Part shown: piece by piece, positions 18,500 through 27,063 of the stretch | Layout of the letters: every line of letters begins with the position of its first letter | How positions within the stretch are numbered: position 1 is the first letter of the stretch | Assembly: GCF_003725955.1 (NCBI RefSeq) | Contig: NZ_QIBZ01000001.1 | Span: 174,939-238,938, forward strand | Direction of reading: 5' to 3' | Source of the DNA: Slackia isoflavoniconvertens | GTDB lineage: Bacteria; Actinomycetota; Coriobacteriia; Coriobacteriales; Eggerthellaceae | Length of the DNA: 64,000 bases | The notes under the pieces: generated by a model | What the model was told of the DNA's origin: nothing | Seen by the model: only the letters and a program-made list of their open reading frames with translations | Databases searched by the model: none | Program-made: the position numbers and the translations under genes

Positions 18500-18505
18500 T
18501 ATACT
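18500..18505 (+). promoter_or_regulatory. -10 element before the SNF2 gene
   Basis: TATACT in GCGGTATACTC lies 34 bases before the GTG start of the helicase gene. No convincing -35 is seen. Confidence 0.35.
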
Positions 18506-18538
18506 CAAGGTTCGCAATACCGTAGGGAAGGGGCCATC

Positions 18539-21500
18539 GTGCTTTCTGAGGAATCGCTTTCTCATATGTGCGCGCCGCGCGTTTTGCATCGCGGGCGCTC
18601 GATTGCTGCAGGCGGGCGCTCGGTATACGATCGCCGCGTGCGCTACGATGGCGAGTCGACCATCATCAACGCGGTCGTGGCTTCCCAAACGAGCTCAACC
18701 GAAGGCTACCGCGTTATGGTCGAGCTCAACGAGGGCGCCGATTTCGTCGAAGATTACTCCTGTACGTGTCCGGCGGCGTTTCAGTACGACGGCATGTGCA
18801 AGCATGCCGTGGCGCTCGCGCTCGATTACGCAGCTCGTTCCGATAGCTATGCGGGCTTTCGCCGCGATCGTTCTGCCGTATCTTCCGACTGCATCGCTGC
18901 GTTCATGGAGCGAGCCGAACGCCTCGAGCGTGACGACACGCCCGATGGAAGCGTCGATGTGCTGTGCGATTTCACCGTGGAATACGGCGAATGGTCCATG
19001 GGGTTGCGCGTGGCGACCGACGATGCGACGTACATCGTAAAGAACATCTCCGATTTTTGCCGCCGCCTCGATGAGGGCACGTTTTTCGAGTATGGAAAGA
19101 AGCTCGCATTCACCCACGTGCCTTCGCGTTTCACGGAGCGCGGTCGCGCGATAGTCCAGCTTGTCGCGGGCATTGTCGATGCCCAGCGCCGTACGGCACC
19201 GCTTTCCTCGTGGCGATACGCTGCTCCGAGCATTGGCCGTACCATGTCCCTTTCCGAAAGCGATATGGTCGATGTGCTTTCAGCCCTGGCGGGCGAGACG
19301 TTTTCCATCAAAGGCGCCGATGGCATTGCACCGAGCGTGGCGCGCGTGCGTGTGATCGATGCCGACCCTGAAATCGCGCTTGCGGTTCGGCCCTCGTCGC
19401 GGGGCGGCTTTACCGTTGAGCGCGGCAGCCGCATTTGGCTTGCGGGCCGTGGTTCGAAGCTTTTCGTGTGGCTTGGCGGCAGTGAATTCTATCGATGTTC
19501 GAACGACTTCATGAAGTGCGCCGATTTTCTACGCGGCGTTTATGGAAGCGAGGAAAACCGCCCCTTTGTAGCCGAGCGCGACATGCCGCTTTTTTGCGCG
19601 ACGGCGTTGCCTGCGATTGAGAAGCGTTTGCGCGTCGACCTTCCTTCCGATATCGATAAATACCGCCCTGTCACGTGCTCGCTCGAGTTCTTTTTCGACA
19701 AAGACAAAACGAGCGTGACTATGCGCGCCCAGGCTGTGTATGGCGCGATTCGTTACGATTTGGTGGGCGAACTCACCGATCGCCCCGAGCCTGTGGGTGT
19801 GCCTCTTCCCGTGCGCGATGTGAAGCGCGAAGCGAAGGCTCGCTCTCTTGCCGCGCGTTATTTTGGTGCAGGCACATCGCTCGCGCTTTCCGATGGAGAT
19901 GCGGTGGGCGCGCTGCTTTTCGGCGGCCTTGTGGAATTCCGCGAGGCGGGTACGGTGTTCACCACGCCCGCGTTCGATCGTCTTATTCGCGACGTGAAGC
20001 CGCGCGTTACTATGGGCGTATCGCTTTCGGGCAACTTGATTAACCTTGTGGTCGATGCGGGCGATTTGCCGGCGTCGGAGCTTTCAGCGCTGCTTTCGAG
20101 CTATCGACGCCGCAAGCGCTACCACCGCTTGCGTTCGGGCGCGTTCATCGATTTGAAGGAAGCCGATCTTTCTCAACTCGATCGCCTTGCGGGCGATTTG
20201 GGCCTTACGGCGCGCGAGCTTGCGAGCGGGCAGGCGCTTTTGCCGGCATATCGCGCATTCTATTTGAACGAAGAAGCGAACCTTGAGCGTGATCGAAGCT
20301 TTCAGGAATATATAGACCACTTCAAGGCCGTGAACGAGGCCGATTATGCTGTGCCGCCAACGCTTGCAGGGGTGCTCAGGCCGTATCAGGAGTCGGGCTT
20401 CCGTTGGCTTTCGGCGCGCTGCGATGCCGATTTTGGGGGCGTTTTGGCCGATGAGATGGGCTTAGGCAAGTCGCTGCAGCTCATTTCCCTTCTTTTGGCC
20501 CGCCATGCCAAGCGGCAGCCGTATCCGAGCCTTATCGTGTGCCCGGCGTCGCTTGTGTACAACTGGACGGCCGAGTTCGAGCGATTCGCGCCCGAGCTTT
20601 CCGTGGTCGCCGTGGCGGGCGGCGCGCAAGAGCGCCGAGCTGCGCGCCTCGAGGCATTCGGCGGCCATCGACGCGTTGACGTGCTGGTCACCTCATATGA
20701 CCTGCTTCGTATCGATATCGACGATTGGTCGAGCCACCGCCTGTTCATATGCGCGCTCGACGAGGCGCAATATATCAAAAACCCCGCTGCGCTCACGACG
20801 CGCGCGGTGAAAAGCCTTGAAGCCGACCACAAGTTCGCGCTCACGGGCACGCCTATGGAAAACCGTCTTTCGGAGCTGTGGAGCATTTTCGACTTTCTCA
20901 TGCCCGGGTTGCTGGGACCTTATGCGCGCTTTCGCGAGCGCTTCGAGTCTCCCATCGTGGGCGGCGACGACGCGGTGGCTCGCCGGCTGCAGGCCATCGT
21001 CGCCCCCTTCATGCTGCGTCGCTTGAAGGCCGACGTGCTCACCGATTTGCCCGATAAGCTCGAATCGGTGGTGTATGCGAACATGGATGTCGAGCAGAGG
21101 AAGCTCTACGACGCGCACGAGCAGCGCCTTCGCGAAGAGCTTACCGCGCAGCGCATGTTCCGCAAAGAACGCGAAGCGGCCCGCGCCGCGGGAAAGCCTG
21201 TGTCAACCGTCGAGGTGCTCGCCGAAATCACGCGCTTGCGCCAGTTGTGCTGCGACCCGCGTTTGGTGTATGAAGATTACCGCGGGCCTTCCGCCAAGCT
21301 CGACGCGATTGTCGATTTGGTTTCGTCCGCCGTGGAGGGCGGGGAAAAGACGCTCGTGTTCTCACAATTCACGAGTTTCCTTGAGCTGATTGCCGAACGG
21401 CTGCGCAAGGCTGGCATCGCACATTATTCCATCACGGGCGCTACGCCGAAGAAAGAGCGCGTGCGGCTCGTCGATGCGTTCAATGAAGACGACACCCCTG

Positions 21501-21802
21501 CGTTTCTCGTTTCTCTGAAGGCGGGCGGCACGGGTTTGAACCTTACGGGCGCGTCGGTCGTGATTCATGCCGACCCGTGGTGGAACGCCGCGGCGCAAAG
21601 CCAGGCGACCGACCGCGCGCACCGCATTGGGCAAACGCGCGTGGTGAGCGTCGAGAAGGTTGTGGCGAAAAACACGATCGAGGAGCGCATCGTGCGTCTG
21701 CAGCAAACGAAAAGCGAACTCGCCGACCAAGTTGTGGGCGCGGGCGGAATTTCGCTCGCATCGCTCGATGCCGACGATTTGTACGAGTTGTTGCAGGGGT
21801 AG
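18539..21802 (+). CDS. SNF2/Rad54-family helicase with SWIM zinc finger
   Basis: A 1087-residue double-stranded-DNA translocase of the bacterial SNF2 family. Near residue 73 a SWIM zinc finger appears (CTCPAAFQYDGMCKH, pattern CxCx9CxH). The SNF2 motor begins near 614 with PYQESGFRWL, motif I DEMGLGKS, motif II DEAQ near 740 and motif III LTGTPMEN. The C-terminal helicase lobe has SLKAGGTGLNLTGASVVIHADPWWN and QATDRAHRIGQ. The role in bacteria is unsettled; protein-DNA remodelling or a link to RNA polymerase recycling is plausible. The GTG start is supported by AGGGAAGGGG. It is alone in its frame between rnr and smpB. Confidence 0.92.
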   Translation: MLSEESLSHMCAPRVLHRGRSIAAGGRSVYDRRVRYDGESTIINAVVASQTSSTEGYRVMVELNEGADFVEDYSCTCPAAFQYDGMCKHAVALALDYAARSDSYAGFRRDRSAVSSDCIAAFMERAERLERDDTPDGSVDVLCDFTVEYGEWSMGLRVATDDATYIVKNISDFCRRLDEGTFFEYGKKLAFTHVPSRFTERGRAIVQLVAGIVDAQRRTAPLSSWRYAAPSIGRTMSLSESDMVDVLSALAGETFSIKGADGIAPSVARVRVIDADPEIALAVRPSSRGGFTVERGSRIWLAGRGSKLFVWLGGSEFYRCSNDFMKCADFLRGVYGSEENRPFVAERDMPLFCATALPAIEKRLRVDLPSDIDKYRPVTCSLEFFFDKDKTSVTMRAQAVYGAIRYDLVGELTDRPEPVGVPLPVRDVKREAKARSLAARYFGAGTSLALSDGDAVGALLFGGLVEFREAGTVFTTPAFDRLIRDVKPRVTMGVSLSGNLINLVVDAGDLPASELSALLSSYRRRKRYHRLRSGAFIDLKEADLSQLDRLAGDLGLTARELASGQALLPAYRAFYLNEEANLERDRSFQEYIDHFKAVNEADYAVPPTLAGVLRPYQESGFRWLSARCDADFGGVLADEMGLGKSLQLISLLLARHAKRQPYPSLIVCPASLVYNWTAEFERFAPELSVVAVAGGAQERRAARLEAFGGHRRVDVLVTSYDLLRIDIDDWSSHRLFICALDEAQYIKNPAALTTRAVKSLEADHKFALTGTPMENRLSELWSIFDFLMPGLLGPYARFRERFESPIVGGDDAVARRLQAIVAPFMLRRLKADVLTDLPDKLESVVYANMDVEQRKLYDAHEQRLREELTAQRMFRKEREAARAAGKPVSTVEVLAEITRLRQLCCDPRLVYEDYRGPSAKLDAIVDLVSSAVEGGEKTLVFSQFTSFLELIAERLRKAGIAHYSITGATPKKERVRLVDAFNEDDTPAFLVSLKAGGTGLNLTGASVVIHADPWWNAAAQSQATDRAHRIGQTRVVSVEKVVAKNTIEERIVRLQQTKSELADQVVGAGGISLASLDADDLYELLQG

Positions 21803-21849
21803 GGGCGGTTTCCTTAATCTGCATGACACTCCATGAGCGCATCGAACGG

Positions 21850-21855
21850 TATAAT
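21850..21855 (+). promoter_or_regulatory. -10 element before smpB
   Basis: Consensus TATAAT in ACGGTATAATGG lies 54 bases before the smpB start. The nearest -35-like ATGACA (21823-21828) is spaced 21 bases, too far for a canonical promoter. Confidence 0.4.
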
Positions 21856-21908
21856 GGCGCGAGCTGCCGCGTTTTCCGGCGGCGTGAAGCACGAATGAGA
21901 GGTGGCGC

Positions 21909-22373
21909 GTGGCGCGCGAAAAGAAGCAAATCGCGAAAAACCGCAAGGCTTTCCACGATTACGAAATAATTGAAACGTTTGAGGCGGGCATCGCGCTCAC
22001 GGGCACCGAGGTGTGCTCGCTGCGCGAGAACAACTGCCAGCTTACCGACTGCTTCGTGCTCATTCGCAAGGGCGAGGCGTGGCTCAACGGGCTGCATATC
22101 TCGCCGTATTCGCATGGCAATTTGAACAATCCCGACCCCGACCGCAAGCGCAAGCTGCTGCTTCATCGCAAGCAGATTCGCTATTTGGAGCAGAAAACGC
22201 GCGAGGCGGGACTGGCAATTGTTCCCATTGGAATTTACTTCTCGACAAATGGCTTGGTGAAGCTTGAAATCGCGCTTGCCCGTGGCAAGAAGCTGCATGA
22301 TAAGCGCCAGGCGATGGCGGAACGCGATTCCAAACGCGAAATCGCTCGTGCGTTGAAGATGCGTTCTCGTTAA
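21909..22373 (+). CDS. smpB: SsrA-binding protein SmpB
   Basis: Binds the tRNA-like domain of tmRNA and delivers it to stalled ribosomes. Hallmarks are NRKAFHDYEIIETFEAGIALTGTEV at the N-terminus, the NPDRKRKLLLH-type segment, GLVKLEIALARGKKLHDKR and a basic tail. At 154 residues it is full length. The GTG start is preceded by GAGAGG. The cognate ssrA lies about 940 bases downstream with one gene between them. Confidence 0.96.
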   Translation: MAREKKQIAKNRKAFHDYEIIETFEAGIALTGTEVCSLRENNCQLTDCFVLIRKGEAWLNGLHISPYSHGNLNNPDPDRKRKLLLHRKQIRYLEQKTREAGLAIVPIGIYFSTNGLVKLEIALARGKKLHDKRQAMAERDSKREIARALKMRSR

Positions 22374-22414
22374 TTGGCAAGGTGCCCTGCGGGGCTTGAA
22401 CAGGGGGTTCATAC

Positions 22415-23170
22415 ATGGGTATTTTCAGGAAAGCAACTCGCTTGGGCAGTCGCGTGGCAAAAAACGCCGCGAGGCAGATCGTCATGCCTGAAGACGAGAA
22501 GTCCAAGAAGAGCAAAGGCGATAAGTCTGCCGAGCCGGCAGCGCCGCAGCATTCTGACGCCGAATACGATGAGCTGCAGGAGAAATACAATGCGCTCATG
22601 ACCGAAAAGTGGAAGGAATACTACAAAACCAGCTGCGACGGCGAGTGCGAGACATGCGAATACTACGACTGGTGCCCTGACGATTTCGACGGCGTGTTTG
22701 AGGACGATGCCGACGACGCGAAGGCCGAGTCTGCCGCAGCTGAAGGCGAGGGAGCCGTGGCTCCCGACGTCGACGAGGGCGCTGAGGGCGCAGCCGCCGA
22801 GGAGGCCGACGAAGCCGCTGAAGTTGAGGTCGAAGACGAGGATGACGAGGCCGTTGAAGTCGAGGCCGAAGAGGAAAACGACGTCGAACTCACCGATGAG
22901 GAACGTGCCGCGAAGGCTGCCGCCGAGGCGTATTACGAAGATGGCTGCGATGGCGACTGCGATAACTGCGAGCACTACGACTGGTGCCCGGCCGAAGAGG
23001 AAGACGAAGACGATAAAGTCCTTTTCAAGGGCGTCACGCAGGGCGACGTGAAGAATGCTGCCAAGGGCGGCGTCGAGCTTGCGCGCGAGACCGCGCTTGC
23101 GGCGCGCGATTTGAAGGAAGCCCTCGACGACATCACGGGCGGCATGAACCTCAAGGAACTGTTGAAATAA
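22415..23170 (+). CDS. acidic protein with two Cys-rich CDGxC...YDWCP motifs
   Basis: No family recognised. It has 251 residues. A basic start (MGIFRKATRLGSRVAKNAARQ) is followed by a very acidic, Ala/Glu/Asp-rich body likely to be disordered. Two near-identical motifs, CDGECETCEYYDWCP (about residue 73) and CDGDCDNCEHYDWCP (about 187), both fit C-x3-C-x2-C-x5-C and could each bind a zinc ion or an Fe-S cluster. The C-terminal 50 residues look helical (LARETALAARDLKEALDDI). AGGGGG precedes the ATG. It lies between smpB and ssrA on the same strand. Codon use matches its neighbours. The function is unknown; a structural metal-binding role is only a guess. Confidence 0.8.
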   Translation: MGIFRKATRLGSRVAKNAARQIVMPEDEKSKKSKGDKSAEPAAPQHSDAEYDELQEKYNALMTEKWKEYYKTSCDGECETCEYYDWCPDDFDGVFEDDADDAKAESAAAEGEGAVAPDVDEGAEGAAAEEADEAAEVEVEDEDDEAVEVEAEEENDVELTDEERAAKAAAEAYYEDGCDGDCDNCEHYDWCPAEEEDEDDKVLFKGVTQGDVKNAAKGGVELARETALAARDLKEALDDITGGMNLKELLK

Positions 23171-23192
23171 GGTTTCAGGAGCGTGTCGGCAT

Positions 23193-23220
23193 TTGACATT
23201 GGCCGCCGCCTCGATACAAT
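23193..23220 (+). promoter_or_regulatory. strong consensus promoter of ssrA
   Basis: TTGACA (23193-23198), 16-base spacer, TACAAT (23215-23220): the closest match to the sigma-70 consensus seen in the window. The predicted start leaves an 80-90-base 5' leader to be removed by RNase P. A second TTGACA at 23253 has no good -10. Confidence 0.75.
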
Positions 23221-23310
23221 AGGTTTTCCGCTGGGGCAACCCGGCATGGTGCTTGACAAAAGCATATCGCATGGTGGACAGTACCCTCGGTGCCCGCGCG
23301 GCACGCATTT

Positions 23311-23679
23311 GGGGGCGACTGGTTTCGACATGGTACGTTTGAACTGAGGAGCAGGTCGTGGTCTCCTCGCCACGTTAAACAGGGGTAAAGTCAAGTTAAT
23401 TGGCAAAAAATCTTATCAGAGCGCTCCTGCGCTCGCCATGGCTGCTTAATAGCACCTGGCACGTCAACCTCGGGTTGTCCCCGACTCGAGCGCGACGTCA
23501 TTTCAGGGGACTGCTTCAAAGCACGTAGTCTGTATGGCTTTGGAAAAGAAAGAACGGGCTAGGAAGCTCGACGTTGGTTCGCGAACCGACATCTTCCGAA
23601 ATTCGATCGCGAAATAAGCTTGTAGAGCCTGAGCAAGAACGTAGTATGGACCGGAGTTCGATTCTCCGCGCCTCCACCA
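23311..23679 (+). ncRNA. ssrA: transfer-messenger RNA (tmRNA)
   Basis: The 5' end GGGGGCGACTGGTTTCGACA is the classic tmRNA start. The 3' end has GTTCGATTCTCC, acceptor CGCCTCC, A and encoded CCA. The acceptor halves pair over 7 bp with one G-U. The reading frame resumes at GGC (23402) and encodes the tag GKKSYQSAPALAMAA, ending at tandem TAA-TAG (23447). The ALAMAA end is a ClpXP-type degron. The 369-nt length is normal. It is followed by a strong terminator and preceded by a consensus promoter. Confidence 0.96.
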
Positions 23680-23687
23680 GAATCAAT

Positions 23688-23717
23688 AAACGCCGTTCTT
23701 TTGAGCGGCGTTTTTTG
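23688..23717 (+). terminator. intrinsic terminator of ssrA
   Basis: AACGCCG (23689-23695) and CGGCGTT (23706-23712) form a perfect 7-bp stem, then TTTTTG. It starts about 10 bases after the CCA end. Confidence 0.85.
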
Positions 23718-23976
23718 TGGATGTCCGTAAGGGTTGGGCGTCTTGAGGGCTTGGCAAAAGAGGCTTCTGACGTGCGCTTTCGTGCTTTTAAGGAGGCATG
23801 CGCCCGTCTAATCGCCGTTTTGCCGCGCATTTTGGATTCCGCTATTCGCGTGCGTGCCAATGCTCGTTTTACGGTTTGTGCGATAGGCTTTATTATGAAA
23901 ATGGCAATTGCTTGGTAACGAGCGACATTATTCAGCCCAGGGCAAATAAACTGGGCATTGATTAAAAAGAGGATGC

Positions 23977-24876
23977 ATGATCGTTTCTTCTGACAGGGTA
24001 CTATCAAACAGGCCGTTTAATGACGCCCCTATCGGTATCTTCGATTCCGGTTTTGGCGGTCTTACGGTGGCGCGCGAAATCGCCAAGGAGCTGCCCGAGG
24101 AATCCATCGTATATTTTGGCGATACGGCGCGATGCCCCTATGGCCCCCGCAGCCAAGACGAGGTCGATGGCTTCGTGCAGCAAATTTGCACATGGCTCGT
24201 TGGCCGCGACGTGAAGCTGCTCGTTATCGCGTGCAACACCGCGACCGCTGCGGGCCTTGAACACGCGCAGCAACGTTTCAGCATTCCCGTGATTGGCGCC
24301 GTTATTCCTGGCGCTCGCGCCGCCGCGCGTGCGACGAAAAACCGCCGCGTGGGCGTCATCGCCACGAAGGGCACGGTTGAATCGGGCTGCTATCCTCAGG
24401 CTATTCGCAATATCGACGCGGGCATCACGGTGTTTTCCACGGCTACGCCGAAGTTCGTCGACATCGTCGAGCAGGGAATTCGCATGTCGAGAGGCCCCAT
24501 CGAAGACCTCACGAGCCTTGCGAGCAAGGTTTACATTCGCCCGGCGTTCCAGGAAATTGCCCGCGACTATCTTGAACCGCTGCGTCGTTGCGAAATCGAC
24601 ACGCTCGTGCTTGGCTGCACGCATTACCCCATGCTTAAAGCGCTTATCGGCGGCGTTATCGGCCACAATGTGCTGCTCGTTTCTTCCGCCGAGGAAATGG
24701 CGAAAGAGGTGCGCGAAACGTTGAGCATGCGCGGTGAGCTTGCCCATGAGGGCAATATCGCAAAACACGAGTTCTTCACCTCGGCGCCGAATCTGGATGA
24801 ATTCCAGTCGTTCGGGTCGCGGGTGTTCAGCGAACCCATCGAGCGCCCGACCCATATCGATCTTTCTCGCTTATAA
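23977..24876 (+). CDS. murI: glutamate racemase
   Basis: Makes D-glutamate for peptidoglycan. IGIFDSGFGGLTVAREI at the N-terminus holds the aspartate and serine of the active site. VIACNTATAA (about residue 86) and LVLGCTHYPML (about 212) carry the two catalytic cysteines that act as acid/base pair, and YFGDTARCPYG is the substrate loop. It has 299 residues; the first 17 are a short extension relative to most homologues, but AAGAGGATGC before ATG 23977 supports this start. It heads a cluster with rph and rdgB, though a terminator separates it from rph. Confidence 0.95.
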   Translation: MIVSSDRVLSNRPFNDAPIGIFDSGFGGLTVAREIAKELPEESIVYFGDTARCPYGPRSQDEVDGFVQQICTWLVGRDVKLLVIACNTATAAGLEHAQQRFSIPVIGAVIPGARAAARATKNRRVGVIATKGTVESGCYPQAIRNIDAGITVFSTATPKFVDIVEQGIRMSRGPIEDLTSLASKVYIRPAFQEIARDYLEPLRRCEIDTLVLGCTHYPMLKALIGGVIGHNVLLVSSAEEMAKEVRETLSMRGELAHEGNIAKHEFFTSAPNLDEFQSFGSRVFSEPIERPTHIDLSRL

Positions 24877-24879
24877 TCT

Positions 24880-24908
24880 GAAGGCCGACGTCGCGTCGGC
24901 CTTTTCTG
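24880..24908 (+). terminator. intrinsic terminator of murI
   Basis: AAGGCCGACG-TCG-CGTCGGCCTT then TTCTG: a perfect 10-bp stem directly after the murI stop. The T-run is short. Confidence 0.7.
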
Positions 24909-24945
24909 TATGTATGCGGGCTTGCCCGCTTGATAGGAGGAAACC

Positions 24946-25671
24946 ATGCTTGCTAACAGGGCAAACGATCGCGACGATCGCGCGATGCGCGACGTGAAGC
25001 TTACGCGCGGCATTATGAAGAACGCCAACGGCAGCTGTCTTGCCGAATTCGGCGACACGCGTGTGTTGTGCACCGCTACCATCGAAGATCGTGCGCCAGC
25101 CTGGCGCAAAGGCTCGGGCAAAGGCTGGCTTACGGCCGAATACGCCATGCTTCCCGCTGCGGGCAACAAACGCACGCGCCGCGAGACGAACGGCCGCAAT
25201 GGTCGCAGCATGGAAATCGAGCGCCTCATTGGTCGCAGCCTGCGCAATGTGTGCGACTTGAACGCTATGGGCGGCGAGGTGACCATGACCATCGACTGCG
25301 ACGTGCTGCAGGCCGATGGCGGCACGCGCACGGCCGCCATCACGGGCGCGTGGGTCGCGGCCTATGATGCGTTCGAGATGTGGAAGACCGCAGGCCGCAT
25401 TAAGACGAACCCCTTGTTTGGCCAGGTTGCCGCCATCAGCGTTGGTTTGGTTGAAGGCCGCCTTATGCTCGACCTCGATTACGAGGAAGATTCGAACGCC
25501 GAAATCGACATGAACGTCGTGATGAACGCGAAAGGCGAGATTGTCGAGATTCAGGGCACCGGCGAGCAGGTGAGCTTCTCGCGCGACCGTTTGAACGAGT
25601 TCTTGGATGTGGCTGAAGAGGGCATCAAGGTGCTGCTGGCCGCTCAGAAAGATGTGCTTGGCATCGAATAG
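24946..25671 (+). CDS. rph: ribonuclease PH
   Basis: Phosphorolytic 3' trimming of tRNA precursors. Visible signatures are GSCLAEFGDTRVLCTATIED, RRETNGRNGRSMEIERLIGRSLR (phosphate-binding arginines), IDCDVLQADGGTRTAAITGAWVA and LDLDYEEDSNAEIDMNVVM. Length is 241 residues, as expected. AGGAGG seven bases before the ATG is the strongest ribosome site in this part of the window. The following rdgB gene starts 68 bases on; rph-rdgB pairing is widespread. Confidence 0.96.
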   Translation: MLANRANDRDDRAMRDVKLTRGIMKNANGSCLAEFGDTRVLCTATIEDRAPAWRKGSGKGWLTAEYAMLPAAGNKRTRRETNGRNGRSMEIERLIGRSLRNVCDLNAMGGEVTMTIDCDVLQADGGTRTAAITGAWVAAYDAFEMWKTAGRIKTNPLFGQVAAISVGLVEGRLMLDLDYEEDSNAEIDMNVVMNAKGEIVEIQGTGEQVSFSRDRLNEFLDVAEEGIKVLLAAQKDVLGIE

Positions 25672-25739
25672 CAGGAAAGCGGCCGCGTGCGGGATTTGTG
25701 GCGCACGCGTTTTTGTTCGCGGAATGGAGTAGAAGAGAA

Positions 25740-26330
25740 ATGAAAGTCGTCATTGCAACCAACAATAAGCACAAGGTTGAAGAAATCGAGACCGCGCTCG
25801 ACTTTCCGGGCTGGGAGTTTCTGACTCTGTCGCAGGTTGAGTCGTATCCCGAGCCCGAGGAAGACGCCGATACGTTCGTCGGCAATGCGCTCATCAAAGC
25901 CCGCGCTGCCCACGAGGCCACGGGCATGGCCGCGCTCGCAGACGATTCGGGGCTTGTAGTCGATGCCCTCGATGGCAGGCCGGGCGTGTACTCGGCGCGC
26001 TATGCGGGCACGCATGGCGACGATGCCGCGAACAACGCCAAGGTACTCGCCGAACTTGAGGGTGTGCCCGACGAGCAGCGCACGGGGCGCTTCGTGTGTG
26101 CTCTCGCATTCATCAACGAGGCGGGAGACGAAACGACGGTCGAGGGCACGGTCGAAGGCCGCATTGGGCACGAGCTGCGCGGCAGCGAGGGCTTTGGTTA
26201 CGACCCCATGTTCATGCCCGAGAAATTTGGTTTTGAACGCTCGCTTGCTGAGGTTTCCCAAGACGAGAAAAACGCTATCAGCCATCGCGGCAACGCGCTG
26301 CGCATCCTGCGCGCGAAGCTCGCGGAGTAA
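25740..26330 (+). CDS. rdgB: XTP/dITP pyrophosphatase (non-canonical purine NTP hydrolase)
   Basis: House-cleaning enzyme that removes dITP and XTP from the nucleotide pool. VIATNNKHKVEEIE at the start binds substrate. ALADDSGLVVDALDGRPGVYSARYAG has the metal-binding acidic residues. GFGYDPMF and NAISHRGNALR complete the Ham1 signature. The ATG at 25740 follows AGAAGAGAA and yields 196 residues; the frame continues 14 codons upstream without homology. It ends the rph-rdgB unit at a hairpin terminator. Confidence 0.95.
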   Translation: MKVVIATNNKHKVEEIETALDFPGWEFLTLSQVESYPEPEEDADTFVGNALIKARAAHEATGMAALADDSGLVVDALDGRPGVYSARYAGTHGDDAANNAKVLAELEGVPDEQRTGRFVCALAFINEAGDETTVEGTVEGRIGHELRGSEGFGYDPMFMPEKFGFERSLAEVSQDEKNAISHRGNALRILRAKLAE

Positions 26331-26343
26331 GCGAGGCCGCCGA

Positions 26344-26378
26344 CCTGTTAAATGCTCGTAGCGTTTAACAGGTTTTCG
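26344..26378 (+). terminator. intrinsic terminator of rph-rdgB
   Basis: CCTGTTAAATGC-TCGTA-GCGTTTAACAGG pairs over 12 bp (one wobble) and is followed by TTTTC. Confidence 0.8.
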
Positions 26379-26513
26379 AGCCTGCGGCGGCATCTTTGGC
26401 AACGGCCGAATAACGTTTCGCCAGCAGGCGTATTTGCGGGCGTGCAGCGCTATACTTGAGACGAGCGTTGGCAGGGGATTGTCGCCAGCGCACATAAGAA
26501 GGAGGTTTTTGCC

Positions 26514-26942
26514 ATGAAGAACATTCTCGTCGCCTATGACGGCTCTGAGACCTCGAAGCGCGCAATCGACACCGCCGCCGACCTCATCGCGTCCGACGCC
26601 CGCATTCATCTCGACATCGTGAACGTGGTCTCCATTCCCATGCTTTCCGATGATCAGGCTTCGAGCTTCGCCGCGATTTTGGACCTTATGAAATCTGACG
26701 CCGAAGAGGTGCTCGCCGACGCTTTGAATCAGTTCGAAGGAAAGCATCAGCAAAACGGCGTGGACACGCTGCTTGTTTTGGGAACCGACGTCGCATCGGA
26801 AATCGCCAAGCTTATCGAAAAGAATGGCTATGACATGGTGGTTATCGGTTCGCGCGGGCTTTCTGGCATGAAGCAGTATCTGGGTAGCGTGAGCCATAAG
26901 CTGCTCGGCGCAACCAAGGTGCCTGTGCTCGTTGTGAAATAA
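26514..26942 (+). CDS. universal stress protein (UspA family)
   Basis: A single-domain Usp protein of 142 residues. ILVAYDGSETSKRAIDTAADL is the N-terminal strand-helix unit. VVIGSRGLSGMKQYLGSVSHKLLGATKVPVLVVK carries the G-x2-G-x9-G-(S/T) ATP-binding signature of the ATP-binding subfamily. AAGGAGG precedes the ATG. A -10-like TATACT occurs at 26451. It is monocistronic between two terminators. The exact role, usually growth arrest or redox/osmotic stress, cannot be read from sequence. Confidence 0.92.
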   Translation: MKNILVAYDGSETSKRAIDTAADLIASDARIHLDIVNVVSIPMLSDDQASSFAAILDLMKSDAEEVLADALNQFEGKHQQNGVDTLLVLGTDVASEIAKLIEKNGYDMVVIGSRGLSGMKQYLGSVSHKLLGATKVPVLVVK

Positions 26943-26973
26943 CGCCGAAAATCAGGTAAAACATATCATGCGC

Positions 26974-27011
26974 AGGAAGGCTTCGCCTATGGCGAGGCCT
27001 TCCTCTTTTTC
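26974..27011 (+). terminator. intrinsic terminator of the usp gene
   Basis: AGGAAGGCTTCGCC and GGCGAGGCCTTCCT pair around TAT, followed by CTTTTTC: a long, nearly perfect stem. Confidence 0.85.
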
Positions 27012-27063
27012 TGTCCCGCTGCGTTTACAATGTGCCCGCAGGCAAAGAAAGGAAGGAAGCGCC

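Noticed and set aside
16310..18688. Open frame of 792 codons on the minus strand across rnr
   Set aside because: It is antisense to a clearly coding gene, has no family signature or ribosome site, and arises from the GC-biased third positions of rnr.
22409..23308. Minus-strand frame covering the acidic Cys-motif protein and the ssrA promoter
   Set aside because: Val/Phe/Leu-rich antisense translation of Glu/Asp codons; the + frame has the ribosome site and the repeated Cys motifs.
23574..23918. 114-codon frame overlapping the 3' end of ssrA
   Set aside because: It starts inside tmRNA and spans its terminator; the RNA gene explains the sequence.
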